DNA from: Paenibacillus sp. FSL H7-0326
Lineage (GTDB): Bacteria > Bacillota > Bacilli > Paenibacillales > Paenibacillaceae
Direction: 5' to 3'
DNA length: 64,000 nucleotides
NCBI RefSeq assembly: GCF_001955535.1
Contig: NZ_MPVN01000001.1
Location: 1,984,001 to 2,048,000 of the forward strand
The first letter of the stretch is position 1. The number at the start of each line of letters is the position of its first letter. The notes beneath the pieces are model-generated. The model ran no database searches. It was not told where the DNA came from and saw only the letters and a program-made list of their open reading frames with translations. The position numbers and the translations under genes were made by a program. Of this stretch, positions 8,283-17,258 are shown piece by piece.

Positions 8283-9149
8283 CTAGCCCTTTAATGAACC
8301 CAGCATCGCTCCTTTGACAAAATATTTTTGCAGGAAGGGATATACCAGAATGATCGGTGTCGCCGCAAATATAATGGTGGCCGCCTTCAGCGTTGTAATG
8401 TTGTAATCGAAGCTGCCGAGCATATCTGTCACACTCAGCATTTCCGGCGATACAATATATTCCCTCAGCTTCACTTGAAGCGGATGGAGATTCGGATCTC
8501 GGATGAACAGAATGGCCCGCTGGAATGTGTTCCAATACCCTACGGCATAGAATAAGCTGACCGTCGCAAGTACGGGCTTCGATAACGGCAGGAAGATCTG
8601 GAACAATACTCTGAAATCATGGCAGCCGTCGATCTGTGCCGAGTCAGACAATTCAGCAGGTATACCCATGAAGAAGGTACGAATAATGACCATGTTGAAC
8701 GTGCCGATCAGTCCCGGAATAATCAGCGCCCAGATGGAATCCAGCATTCCGAGCGATTTGACTGTCAGATAGAACGGGATGAGCGGTGCATTGAATATCA
8801 TCGTGATTACAATCCCGAACATGACATGTCTCTTGATCATGAACTTCGGATGCGCCAGCGGATAGGCGGTGAGCACGGAGAATAGGACACTAAGCAGCGT
8901 ACCCACCACGGTAATGAAGATCGTGACGGCAAACGAATTCCATAAATCCTGCCGGTTCAGAATGTACTCCCACGCTCCGAATGTAAATTCGACCGGGAAC
9001 AAGAATACTTTCTTAGAATCCGCCGCAATCGGCGAACTGAAGGACATGGCCAGCATTTGCACGAGCGGTGCGAGCATCGTAAAAGCAGCCAACGTCAAGA
9101 AGGTGTAATTGACGACCTTGAACACTTTTTCTCCAAATGTACTTTTCAT
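8283..9149 (-). CDS. ABC transporter permease, YtcP type
   Basis: A CUT1 permease of ~288 residues with six membrane segments and EAA motif DSAQIDGCHDFRVLFQIFLP. The C-terminus QKYFVKGAMLGSLKG is characteristic of YtcP/LplC proteins. Its ATG (9149) overlaps the TGA of the upstream permease gene (TGATG), so the two are translationally coupled. GTG codons at 9152 and 9155 are alternative starts. Partner of the 9149-10105 product and of the lipoprotein at 6623-8179. Confidence 0.92.
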   Translation of the reverse strand: MKSTFGEKVFKVVNYTFLTLAAFTMLAPLVQMLAMSFSSPIAADSKKVFLFPVEFTFGAWEYILNRQDLWNSFAVTIFITVVGTLLSVLFSVLTAYPLAHPKFMIKRHVMFGIVITMIFNAPLIPFYLTVKSLGMLDSIWALIIPGLIGTFNMVIIRTFFMGIPAELSDSAQIDGCHDFRVLFQIFLPLSKPVLATVSLFYAVGYWNTFQRAILFIRDPNLHPLQVKLREYIVSPEMLSVTDMLGSFDYNITTLKAATIIFAATPIILVYPFLQKYFVKGAMLGSLKG

Positions 9150-10105
9150 CACCACAACCCCTGCTCTGTTTTTCTCGCAAGCCGATTAAAGATATAGAGC
9201 AAAACAAACCCAATGACGGACTGGAACAGACCAATGGCTGTTGTCATGCTGTACTGCCCCTGAAGCACCCCTGCCCTATACACATAAGTCTCGATAATAT
9301 CTCCCACCGAATACGTCATGGGTGTCAGCAGGTTAAATATTTGATCAAATCCAAGCTCCAGGAAGTTACCGATATTCAGCAGGAACAGTACTGTAATGGT
9401 CGGCAGCAGAGACGGCAGCGTAATATAGATGGCCTGCTTCCATTTGCCGGCACCGTCGACGACGGCTGCTTCGTATAGATTAGGATTAATCGCCGTGAGT
9501 GCTGCAAGATAAATAATCGTTCCCCAGCCCACTTCTTTCCAAATCCCCGACAGGATGACGATTGTGCGGAAAGCTCCTTCCTGCTGCATAAACAGAACAG
9601 GCTCATACCCGAACCAGCCACGGATTACGTTCACAAGTCCGCCAGTAGCCAGCAGCTCGAATACAATACCGCCCACAACAACCCAGGACAAGAAATGCGG
9701 AAGATAAAAAATACTCTGATACGTGCGCTTCATGATTCTCCCAGCAACCTCATTGAATAACAGGGCGAGAATAATGGGCGCCGGGAAGCTGAACACAAGC
9801 TGGTAGAGCGCAATGAGCGCCGTATTACGGAGCACGTTCCAGAAATCCGGATACGTAAAGATGAACTTGAAATTATCGAAGCCGACCCAGGGACTGCCCC
9901 AGATCCCATTCATAATCTGATAATCCTGAAAGGTAATGATGCTGCCAGCCAACGGAACATATTTAAATAAGATGTAATACACAATTCCCGGCAGGATCAT
10001 GAGGTAGAGCATCCAGTACTTGCGGACATTATGCAGGTAAGGACGAATGGATCCTCGTTTTGGTGTGGAATGAGACACCTCCGGTTTCGCTGTGATGTCA
10101 GCCAT
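9149..10105 (-). CDS. ABC transporter permease, YteP/LplB type
   Basis: A 318-residue permease with a basic N-terminal extension, six membrane segments and EAA loop EAAVVDGAGKWKQAIYITLP. YteP/LplB proteins pair with YtcP/LplC in Bacillota and import oligosaccharides from rhamnogalacturonan or related polymers. It is the first gene of the permease-permease-lipoprotein operon. The stop overlaps the next start by one base. It is preceded by a structured leader (10136-10173). Confidence 0.92.
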   Translation of the reverse strand: MADITAKPEVSHSTPKRGSIRPYLHNVRKYWMLYLMILPGIVYYILFKYVPLAGSIITFQDYQIMNGIWGSPWVGFDNFKFIFTYPDFWNVLRNTALIALYQLVFSFPAPIILALLFNEVAGRIMKRTYQSIFYLPHFLSWVVVGGIVFELLATGGLVNVIRGWFGYEPVLFMQQEGAFRTIVILSGIWKEVGWGTIIYLAALTAINPNLYEAAVVDGAGKWKQAIYITLPSLLPTITVLFLLNIGNFLELGFDQIFNLLTPMTYSVGDIIETYVYRAGVLQGQYSMTTAIGLFQSVIGFVLLYIFNRLARKTEQGLW

Positions 10106-10135
10106 GTGTGTGTTCGCCCGCCTTTCCTCTTCTAT

Positions 10136-10173
10136 AGTCGTAATGCCACGAGGGACACCCTCAATTTACGACT
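10136..10173 (-). repeat. Hairpin in the leader of the YteP-like operon
   Basis: AGTCGTAA (10136-10143) pairs with TTACGACT (10166-10173). Inside it GAGGG pairs with CCCTC. No T-run follows. It lies ~30 bp upstream of the permease start, so it is either an operator for the adjacent AraC-type regulator or a 5'-UTR structure. Confidence 0.5.
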
Positions 10174-10223
10174 GAAGGGACAGATCGGCAATCGACCATT
10201 CCGCCAAAATATGGACATAAAGA

Positions 10224-10262
10224 GAAAAATCCACCCTTCTGCAGTATTTGCTCATAGGGTGG
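10224..10262 (-). terminator. Terminator of the AraC-type regulator gene
   Basis: CCACCC (10231-10236) pairs with GGGTGG (10257-10262). On the minus strand the hairpin is followed by ATTTTTC. It sits right after the stop at 10286. Confidence 0.65.
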
Positions 10263-10285
10263 AGCTTCGGTTCATCATGTTTTGA

Positions 10286-12574
10286 TCAAACAGAATATTT
10301 TTTGTATTTCATATGCTCTCTGTATTTACCGGGCGTAATATCCTTCAGCTTGCGGAATACACGGATGAAGCTGTTCTCATGCTGATAGCCGACCATTCTT
10401 GCAATCTCCGCCAGCTTGTAGTCGGTCTCGATCAGCAGCTCGCCGGCTTTTTCCACACGCAGCTTGGTAAAATAATCGTGAATCGTCTCTCCCGTCTCTT
10501 GCTTGAACAGCTGGCTCGCCAGACTGACACTGATATGAACAGAGGAAGCAATCTCCTGTACCCCTACATTCCCGTCCAAATGCCGTGTCATAAAATCAAT
10601 CATCTGCTGCACCATCACAGCTTCCCTGCTGACAGCAAGCGATGCAAAATGATCTGCCAGCCTGCTCGTATATTCATAGAGAAGCTCCATCATATCCGGC
10701 AGATCAAGCGTATACAGCTGGCGAATCTGAATGACTTCCTCCGGATCGGCCCCTTCCTTGGACACCTCCAGCTTCATCAATCGCTGACGAATATGGGTGA
10801 GCATGCCCGTCACCTCCGAAGGATACCATCCTTCTGTCCTCATCTGTTCCTCCAGCTTGCTTAACATTCGAGTAGCCTGCTCCTTCGAGCCTGACTCTAC
10901 CGCCTGGAGTAATCCCGAAATGATGGATTCATCCTCTACGGAATCGGTCCGCTCATGGGAGGCTACTTCTTCAAAGGTAATGACCGTCCCATACCCTTTA
11001 TATAAACGGTAGCTTAGTGCATTCTCTGCTTCATAATACGCACGCTGCAGCTTCATGACGTTTTCTGCCTGATGGCTGATCCCGATCGACACTTTGGTCT
11101 GCAGAATATCCTGCAGTATCGGAAGAATCTGGCCGAGCTCTGATTCGATCGGCTCCTCCTTATCCACACTGGACTGGAGCACGAGGGCCAGCTTATCCTT
11201 GCCTAGATCCACACTGACACTGCGGTAGGATGGAGCAAGCAGCTCCTCTGCGATATTATTCATTGCATATTTATATAGAAACTGATCATTGTCACTCCAT
11301 TTATCCGCCCATTCCGAATATCGATCAATGGATATCAGCACGACACGAAGCGGTCTGTTCGTCCATTCCTTAAAATATTGACTCCACCTTGCTTCCATCT
11401 CTCTCCGCCCGGACAAATTACCCATGAAAATATCCTGTACGAACTTCGATGAGGCTTCTGCCTTCGTATGACGGATCTGCTGAGACAGGTCTTCATGTGC
11501 CCGCAGCAGTCGGACGGTAATATTCTCAAGCTTGCCTAGATCGAGACTGTTCTCTTCACGTTCATAATTTTTGAGAAGGGAATGCAGCCGGCGAATGGGC
11601 TTGAAGGTCACCGCATGAAGCTGAATGATCAGCCAGGCTCCAAGCACCAGCATAATGAGGGAGACCAGCAGCACGACGCTGCGGATCTTCTTGGAATTTG
11701 CCAATATATCGTCCTGAGAAGCAACGGAAACATATCTCCAGTCGGTCAGAGGAGAAGGATTGTAGGTCAGCAGCAATGACTCCCCGTTCAGCTTAACATC
11801 ATCGTATCTTTGATCTCCCAGCTGCTGTGTGTGCACATAGATATCGGAGGGCTCAGCATGGGCATCCCCGATCTGATACACCAGATTCCCTTCGCTGTCT
11901 AGAATATACTGGGCACTCTCGATCTTCGAAACAGCACTTGGTCTCATCTGCGCGAACAGCTCTGACTTGTTGAAATTCAGAGCAAGTATGCCCTTCATCT
12001 CGCCTTGGACGACAATTTTTCGAAAATAGGTAATTTCGTTCGTTCCGTTCTTGCCGCTCCCGCCTGCTGCCGTTCTCGATTTGACAAGCATGGTCTTCTC
12101 CTCAAGCTCGCTCCCTACGCTCACCCAGTCGGAATCCGGGAATGTGCTGAACCGGGAGCTGTAGCCCATGGGATACGATACAAAGCTCTCTTCATCTGCA
12201 TTAAAAATGTATGCGCTTTCTATAATGGGTGAATTAATGACCACATATTTCAAATACTCAATGAGCTGCCGGATTTCCGTTTGCGTGATCTGCTCCCCCT
12301 TGGAGAGGTAGCCATATACACCCGAATGCAGTGCCATCTTGATGGCTGTGCTGTCCGTATCCTTGATATAATCCTCGATAAAATTCATCTTATCGCTGAG
12401 CAGCTGGTGATGCATCTCGCTCAGTTCACTTTGGAGCACCGACTTGGATGTGTAATAGGAAGTCAGGCTGACCGCAAGTATAATGACGAACACCGCAATG
12501 GTCAGCGCAAAAACAAGTCTCGTCTGAGTCGTTGAGAGTAATGCGCGGAGCGAGTTTGACACTTTGGACATCAT
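10286..12574 (-). CDS. Membrane-bound AraC-family regulator, YtdP/YesS type
   Basis: A 762-residue regulator with a first membrane segment at ~17-40, an extracytoplasmic sensor region to ~300, and a second membrane segment (VVLLVSLIMLVLGAWLII). A cytoplasmic linker and an AraC-type double helix-turn-helix at the C-terminus follow (IASSVHISVSLASQLFKQET; IARMVGYQHENSFIRVFRKL; PGKYREHM). In Bacillus, YtdP and YesS of this type control rhamnogalacturonan genes. Its neighbours here are an LplA-type importer and a GH105 hydrolase, which fits that role. It is separated from the downstream importer by a terminator and preceded by a long inverted repeat (12695-12763). Confidence 0.88.
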   Translation of the reverse strand: MMSKVSNSLRALLSTTQTRLVFALTIAVFVIILAVSLTSYYTSKSVLQSELSEMHHQLLSDKMNFIEDYIKDTDSTAIKMALHSGVYGYLSKGEQITQTEIRQLIEYLKYVVINSPIIESAYIFNADEESFVSYPMGYSSRFSTFPDSDWVSVGSELEEKTMLVKSRTAAGGSGKNGTNEITYFRKIVVQGEMKGILALNFNKSELFAQMRPSAVSKIESAQYILDSEGNLVYQIGDAHAEPSDIYVHTQQLGDQRYDDVKLNGESLLLTYNPSPLTDWRYVSVASQDDILANSKKIRSVVLLVSLIMLVLGAWLIIQLHAVTFKPIRRLHSLLKNYEREENSLDLGKLENITVRLLRAHEDLSQQIRHTKAEASSKFVQDIFMGNLSGRREMEARWSQYFKEWTNRPLRVVLISIDRYSEWADKWSDNDQFLYKYAMNNIAEELLAPSYRSVSVDLGKDKLALVLQSSVDKEEPIESELGQILPILQDILQTKVSIGISHQAENVMKLQRAYYEAENALSYRLYKGYGTVITFEEVASHERTDSVEDESIISGLLQAVESGSKEQATRMLSKLEEQMRTEGWYPSEVTGMLTHIRQRLMKLEVSKEGADPEEVIQIRQLYTLDLPDMMELLYEYTSRLADHFASLAVSREAVMVQQMIDFMTRHLDGNVGVQEIASSVHISVSLASQLFKQETGETIHDYFTKLRVEKAGELLIETDYKLAEIARMVGYQHENSFIRVFRKLKDITPGKYREHMKYKKYSV

Positions 12575-12694
12575 TCGCCTTCCCCCATCCTTTATTCGCT
12601 TGGATATCCGTATCGTCTAATTAACATATTCTTTCCATATGTTATCACAACTTGTATGGCTGTCGTTCACAAAAATTTAAATTTTTACCTATTT

Positions 12695-12763
12695 GAATCC
12701 ATTTCATCATACCTTTAGCCGCTTCAATTGAATCCATCTTTTAATGATTTATGAAATGGATTC
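12695..12763. repeat. 13-bp perfect inverted repeat upstream of the AraC-type gene
   Basis: GAATCCATTTCAT (12695-12707) and ATGAAATGGATTC (12751-12763) are perfect complements, 43 bp apart. A further GAATCCAT sits inside at ~12730. Position in the promoter region of the regulator gene suggests an operator, perhaps autoregulatory. An RNA hairpin is an alternative. Confidence 0.6.
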
Positions 12764-12774
12764 GTGTGAAAAAG

Positions 12775-12804
12775 AAATAACCGGACTTCATAGCCCGGTT
12801 ATTT
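12775..12804. terminator. Bidirectional-type terminator after the GH105 gene
   Basis: AAATAACCGG pairs perfectly with CCGGTTATTT around a 10-base loop. A and T flanks on each side allow function on the minus strand for the GH105 gene ending at 12841. Confidence 0.8.
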
Positions 12805-12840
12805 AGCGAATTCGTATAGGCGGCTCCAGCATACCTCCCG

Positions 12841-15237
12841 TTATTGGCTGTGGACCACCGATGATTTTGCCCAATCTGTACGACGCCCCTTCAAATATTC
12901 GCGCAGCCTTAAGGACTCGATCCCCGCTAACAGCACAATACCGATGCCGTGGGTGTCATTCAGCAGCCAAGACAAACGCTCCTTGTAGTAATTCGGAGAG
13001 AAGGAGTACCCCGAGCCTCGGCAGACCCCGTATACATTCCCGTCCCGATCAATACAATGGCGTATAATGCCCTCATAGCCACGGAAGACCGCATCGGCGT
13101 ATAGGTGCTGTATTCCCTCTGGAAGCCAGCCATACCTTATCCCGCGGGAAAAAGCATAGATAAACATGGAAGAGCAGGACGTCTCGCTGTAGGATTCATG
13201 ATCGGTCAGCACCTGATGCCACAAGCCCTGCTCATCCTGAACTGCCAGATAGCCCTCGCACAGCTCCCTATAGAAATGAAGCAGCTCGTCATAATCCGAA
13301 TGCGTTTCGGGAAGAACAGCCAGCAGCTCCGTTAGAGAAAATAATACCCAGCCGTTACCCCGTCCCCACGGCACGGTACAGCCTTTATCAAAATTCAAAT
13401 TGTACACATGATGCATCATTTTCTGCTCAGGCATATACAATCTTTTCTTATACAGCAGAAACTGGGCAGCGGCATCGTCCAAATACCGGGTCTCTCCGGT
13501 AAGCTTGTAATATTGGCTAAGAAACGGGGTGCTCATGTACAGGTCATCGCACCATATCGTATTAACCATCAGCTCGCTGAAGCTGCGGTAGCGGTATAAC
13601 GTACCATCAGGCAGTCGATCCTGCTCACGTGTAATATAGTCCGCAATACGATGCGCTGCCTCCTCGGCTCCTCTCAGTTTCTTCAGCTCATGAGCTCTGA
13701 GCATGGTGGCGCCGAAGGAACCACAGTCATCCAGACTATCGATCAGCGCAAGCTGATGATTTATCCCTGGGGCACCATGCCGCTTGCTATCCCACATGAC
13801 CAGCTCATCCAGAGACGTACACTGTTCAATATGATCCGCAGCATATTCAATATAATCCGGGCGGGACAGCTCTCTTCCCGTCTCCAGAATGCCATACAGC
13901 GTCACACCTAGAGGATAATTCCATTTGCCATATAAACGCGATTCCAGATAAGGACGAATCCGGGCGGCCGGCTGGTCAGCTCTATAATAAGTCCGTTCTT
14001 CTCCTTCTCCAAACAGGCGGTCCATATGAGGGACGTCTTGAGGCGGAGGCACATGATCCTTAGAAAAAGGACCCAGATACAGCCAGTGTCCTGTTAAACC
14101 TTCAACCGGGTATGGCCTGGCCCAGGTTAGAGCTTCGCCTGTTTCATCCTCGGTCAGTACTTCCAGATCAAAGCCCCAGGCTTTACGGGTACGCGCTGAC
14201 ACAATGACAATATCATGTACACCGTAGTCCAGCTCCTTCTCCACCTCGAAGTAGCCCTGCTCCTGATCACTGGTGTACAGCAAATTCCCGTCCACATATA
14301 GCTTGAATGTTCCTTCGTGCAGCCCTTTCCATGTCACTTTCCGTTCGCTTGCGGTGCTCCGGTGATCCAGCTTGGACCATGCCAGCGCAACGGCCCCAAA
14401 GGGACATCGTACTCCATATCCATCGGATGTGACGAGTGTATCGGCGCTAGCATCGGCATCGTCACTTCTCTTGGCATCGGCGCTAACCGTCGCTTTCTCT
14501 CCAATCCCTGTCCCTGGATCAAACACTCTCCCGAAGGCACCAAGCTGCTGCTCCTCCTCGCTCCATTCTCTTCGGGGATACCATGTTAGACCTGTAGCTG
14601 CCTCTGATGCAGAGGTTTCTCCCTCAAAGATACTTGCTAGCTTAGAGTCGATCTCGTGAGAGAACACCTCCTTGGCATTGCCTGGTATCCAGCGTGTATG
14701 CTGAGGTTCGCTGTACACCCAGCCTTCCTGCCCATCACGCTCCATGGTTGGAGCAAGAAAATGGACGGGCGCGCCTTTAACAGAACCTGTGCCGAATTTG
14801 GCACCGCAGCCAGTGGGTGTTTTTTCAAAATCCAGAACAAAGAAGTTCCAGCCCTGACGCAGCTTGCCACGCAGTCCAGCCTTGCTCTCCGGCATGACGT
14901 CATCCCGATGATTCGACTCAAAGGCCAGCTGCCCGTTAATAAACACCCGTGTATGACTGTAGCAGCTGATCCGGTAGGCCTGTGTCGTTTCTTCATCAGC
15001 CCAAATTTTGGCCCAGGCATAGACGAACTGTCCATCCTGCAGCTGAGGAAGCTTCTCCACAAGGTTCATATCGTAACGGTATTCGTGATCTCTAATAAAG
15101 CCTTCCACATTAAGCACCCGGTACGTCGGCAAGGTCTTCGGGTTCGCACCGATATATCGGTTTACTACAGCCCTGAGCACATCCTCTGTTCTGTCCAGTG
15201 AAGCTCCAAAAGAACGTTCTTTGGTTACATATGGCAT
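12841..15237 (-). CDS. GH88/GH105 unsaturated glucuronyl hydrolase with N-terminal sandwich region
   Basis: A 798-residue protein, about twice the usual ~370 residues of YteR/YesR. The C-terminal half (~430-790) is the GH105-type (alpha/alpha)6 domain. It contains HGAPGINHQLAL (487-498), the DDCG motif with the probable catalytic Asp (503/504), and a WGRGNGW segment near 645. These enzymes hydrate the unsaturated uronic acid left by pectin lyases and release rhamnose-containing products inside the cell. Residues 1-390 look like beta-sandwich modules (TRVFINGQLAFES, FKLYVDGNLLYTS) that may bind substrate. There is no signal peptide. The start follows AGGAGGCGCTGC. The neighbouring importer and AraC regulator fit rhamnogalacturonan use. 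Confidence 0.82.
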   Translation of the reverse strand: MPYVTKERSFGASLDRTEDVLRAVVNRYIGANPKTLPTYRVLNVEGFIRDHEYRYDMNLVEKLPQLQDGQFVYAWAKIWADEETTQAYRISCYSHTRVFINGQLAFESNHRDDVMPESKAGLRGKLRQGWNFFVLDFEKTPTGCGAKFGTGSVKGAPVHFLAPTMERDGQEGWVYSEPQHTRWIPGNAKEVFSHEIDSKLASIFEGETSASEAATGLTWYPRREWSEEEQQLGAFGRVFDPGTGIGEKATVSADAKRSDDADASADTLVTSDGYGVRCPFGAVALAWSKLDHRSTASERKVTWKGLHEGTFKLYVDGNLLYTSDQEQGYFEVEKELDYGVHDIVIVSARTRKAWGFDLEVLTEDETGEALTWARPYPVEGLTGHWLYLGPFSKDHVPPPQDVPHMDRLFGEGEERTYYRADQPAARIRPYLESRLYGKWNYPLGVTLYGILETGRELSRPDYIEYAADHIEQCTSLDELVMWDSKRHGAPGINHQLALIDSLDDCGSFGATMLRAHELKKLRGAEEAAHRIADYITREQDRLPDGTLYRYRSFSELMVNTIWCDDLYMSTPFLSQYYKLTGETRYLDDAAAQFLLYKKRLYMPEQKMMHHVYNLNFDKGCTVPWGRGNGWVLFSLTELLAVLPETHSDYDELLHFYRELCEGYLAVQDEQGLWHQVLTDHESYSETSCSSMFIYAFSRGIRYGWLPEGIQHLYADAVFRGYEGIIRHCIDRDGNVYGVCRGSGYSFSPNYYKERLSWLLNDTHGIGIVLLAGIESLRLREYLKGRRTDWAKSSVVHSQ

Positions 15238-15568
15238 CGCATGCAGCGCCTCCTAACGAAGAATTGATAGGGTTAGAATAAATTCCAGTCCATGGGCAGA
15301 ACAATGGCGCAAATCTCCAAACCGTATCCCAAAGCATCACATTCCTGCAAAAACGATTCGGTTTGTTCCGTGTACATTTGGTTGATTGAACCCTTATACA
15401 GCTTGTGGGCCGCCTACGGGTCTTTGAGAAAAAGAGAATTACACTGAAATAAACTGCAGCTCATTAGCTTAGTTAGTGTGTAACAAATGGGATGCAGCTC
15501 AGTGCGGATGTTTTTTTATTCATGGCAAATGTGTACAATAAAGGAGATAAAGCCGAAAGAATGGGCAG
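15238..15568. other. Divergent intergenic region, GH105 / rpiR
   Basis: No gene is visible. It must hold the promoters of the minus-strand GH105 gene and the plus-strand RpiR gene. A TGTAACAAA motif (15479-15487) recurs at 16541-16549 in front of the RraA gene and may be a regulator half-site. A TACAAT (15534-15539) is a plausible -10 box for rpiR. Confidence 0.4.
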
Positions 15569-15577
15569 GTGCTATAT

Positions 15578-16429
15578 ATGGAAGAATTAATACATAAACT
15601 TCAGCATAGGGTTGTTGAATTAACTCAGGCACAGAGAAGAATTGCAGATTATATTGTACAAAATCCGATGGAGGTCGCTTTTTTAACCGTTGATAAATTG
15701 GCTTCAAAAGTAGGTACAAGTACGGCTACCATTATGAGATTCTCGGCTGCTGTTGGATATTCAGGTTTCTCTGAGCTTCAAAAAGAGCTTCAATTAAATA
15801 TGAAGCATAAGGCTGCACCACAAACCAGACTGGAAGCTAACTTGAAGCATTCAAATAAGAGTAAGCTCCTGCATAATCATGTAGAGCTACAATTCAATAA
15901 TATCCAGTATTCACTGGACAATATCACAGAGGAAACATTTCAGCACATTGTTGAGAAAATAGCGGATTCCAGGCAGGTTCTCTGTACAAGTGTCCGAAGC
16001 GGGAGGCCTGTTGGAGAGTATCTATCACTAGGAATCAATCGGCTACTCGGGAACTGTCAATATATTGATGCGGATCAGAGTGATTGGGTGGATGAATTGG
16101 TTCACTTGAACTCATCTGACCTCATTATAGCGGTCAGCTATCCACGCTATGCAAAACGTATTAAAGACATGCTGGAGGTAGCTAAGTCCTATGATGTTGA
16201 GGTTCTCTTGATTACGGATAGCTACAGCTCTCCATTAACCAAATATGCAAATTATGTATTGCCATGTTCCTCAGCGAGTATCGGCTCTCATAACTCCATC
16301 GTAGCAGCTATCTTTATTGTAGATTTCATTTTAAGTGCTTTAGCGATTAATGATCCTGAAAGGACCAAACCACGTTTAGATAAAATAAATAATATCCTAA
16401 CTAAAATGAGTTATCACACGACACATTAG
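15578..16429 (+). CDS. RpiR/MurR-family transcriptional regulator
   Basis: About 283 residues. The N-terminal helix-turn-helix reads TVDKLASKVGTSTATIMRF (~35-55). A sugar-isomerase (SIS) domain follows from ~120, with LINRLLG-type and DLIIAVSYPRYAKRI segments that bind phosphosugar or other acid effectors. I prefer the ATG at 15578 (MEELIHKL) over the in-frame GTG at 15569; neither has a strong Shine-Dalgarno. It heads a catabolic cassette (RraA, dehydrogenase, TRAP permease) in the same direction, so it is likely the local regulator. The gene is clearly more AT-rich than those to its left. Confidence 0.9.
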   Translation: MEELIHKLQHRVVELTQAQRRIADYIVQNPMEVAFLTVDKLASKVGTSTATIMRFSAAVGYSGFSELQKELQLNMKHKAAPQTRLEANLKHSNKSKLLHNHVELQFNNIQYSLDNITEETFQHIVEKIADSRQVLCTSVRSGRPVGEYLSLGINRLLGNCQYIDADQSDWVDELVHLNSSDLIIAVSYPRYAKRIKDMLEVAKSYDVEVLLITDSYSSPLTKYANYVLPCSSASIGSHNSIVAAIFIVDFILSALAINDPERTKPRLDKINNILTKMSYHTTH

Positions 16430-16455
16430 TGGTGTGGTCACTCATTTTTTTATTT
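16406..16455 (+). terminator. Terminator of the rpiR gene
   Basis: ATGAGTTATCACAC (overlapping the end of the gene) pairs with GTGTGGTCACTCAT, with a few wobble positions, followed by seven T. It separates the regulator from the RraA operon. Confidence 0.8.
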
Positions 16456-16504
16456 TATATTTCATGAAAGCGATTTACTAAGTATTGGTGAGGTGATATG
16501 ATCG

Positions 16505-16532
16505 TATAAAAGTAATAAATGTTACTTTTATA
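16505..16532 (+). promoter_or_regulatory. 11-bp inverted repeat, probable operator of the RraA operon
   Basis: TATAAAAGTAA (16505-16515) and TTACTTTTATA (16522-16532) are perfect complements with a 6-bp spacer, 44 bp before the RraA start. A TGTAACAAA (16541-16549) shared with the rpiR promoter region follows. RpiR proteins bind such palindromes; that this one does so is inference. Confidence 0.55.
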
Positions 16533-16575
16533 TATTTAAATGTAACAAACATAACCTAAAGGGATGGTGGAGACG

Positions 16576-17247
16576 ATGAATGCAGTTCATATATTGCCAA
16601 ATGATCTAATGGATCGGGCGAAAAAATTAAACTCTTCATTATTGGCAGACGTGATGGGTGGGACTGGTGCTATGGATCATCAGATCAAACCTGTTGCAAA
16701 GGACATGAATGTGGTAGGCACTGCTTATACCGTTAGCTTACGTCCAGGGGATAATTTATTCCTTCATCAAGCCATTTATTCTGCTAAAGAAGGAGATGTC
16801 CTCATCGTTGATGGGAAAGATTATAAGAGTCATGCCTATTTAGGGATATTGATGGCTAGCGCAGCTAAGGCTGCTGGAATAGCAGGTATCGTTATTGACG
16901 GGCTTGTTCGAGATAAGGTCGATTTAGAGGAGTTAGGCTTTCCGGTATATAGTAAGGGCTTTACCCCAAATGGACCTTTTAAGGATGGACCTGGTGATTT
17001 GAATCAGATCATTTCATGCGGGGGCGTCACAGTCACACCTGGAGATCTAGTCATTGCCGATGATGACGGAGTGGTAATCGTTCCGAAGGAGGAGGCAAAT
17101 ACCCTGCTGACACTTGCGGAAGAGAAATTAGCGTATGAGAAGCAAAGACTACAAACCATTCAAGATTACATGAGAGAAGGAAAAAAAGACATTAGTCTGA
17201 TCGCACCTGCTTGGTTGGAGAGCAAAATCAAAAAATTTCAAGAATAG
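16576..17247 (+). CDS. RraA-family aldolase/decarboxylase
   Basis: About 223 residues. I start at ATG 16576 because GGTGGAG lies just upstream; an ATG at 16564 is also in frame. The family motif is present: IAGIVIDGLVRDKVD with Arg112-Asp113 and Asp116. This binds metal and substrate in 4-hydroxy-4-methyl-2-oxoglutarate aldolase/oxaloacetate decarboxylase relatives. The same fold is used by RNase E inhibitor RraA, but the catabolic context (dehydrogenase and dicarboxylate-type permease) favours an enzyme cleaving or decarboxylating a keto acid. The next gene starts 11 bp downstream. Confidence 0.85.
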   Translation: MNAVHILPNDLMDRAKKLNSSLLADVMGGTGAMDHQIKPVAKDMNVVGTAYTVSLRPGDNLFLHQAIYSAKEGDVLIVDGKDYKSHAYLGILMASAAKAAGIAGIVIDGLVRDKVDLEELGFPVYSKGFTPNGPFKDGPGDLNQIISCGGVTVTPGDLVIADDDGVVIVPKEEANTLLTLAEEKLAYEKQRLQTIQDYMREGKKDISLIAPAWLESKIKKFQE

Positions 17248-17258
17248 GAGAATGTAAT

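Noticed and set aside
37..15237. Idea that the left 15 kb is one operon
   Set aside because: Internal terminators at 724, 2712, 4288, 10224 and 12775 and separate promoters divide it into several units.
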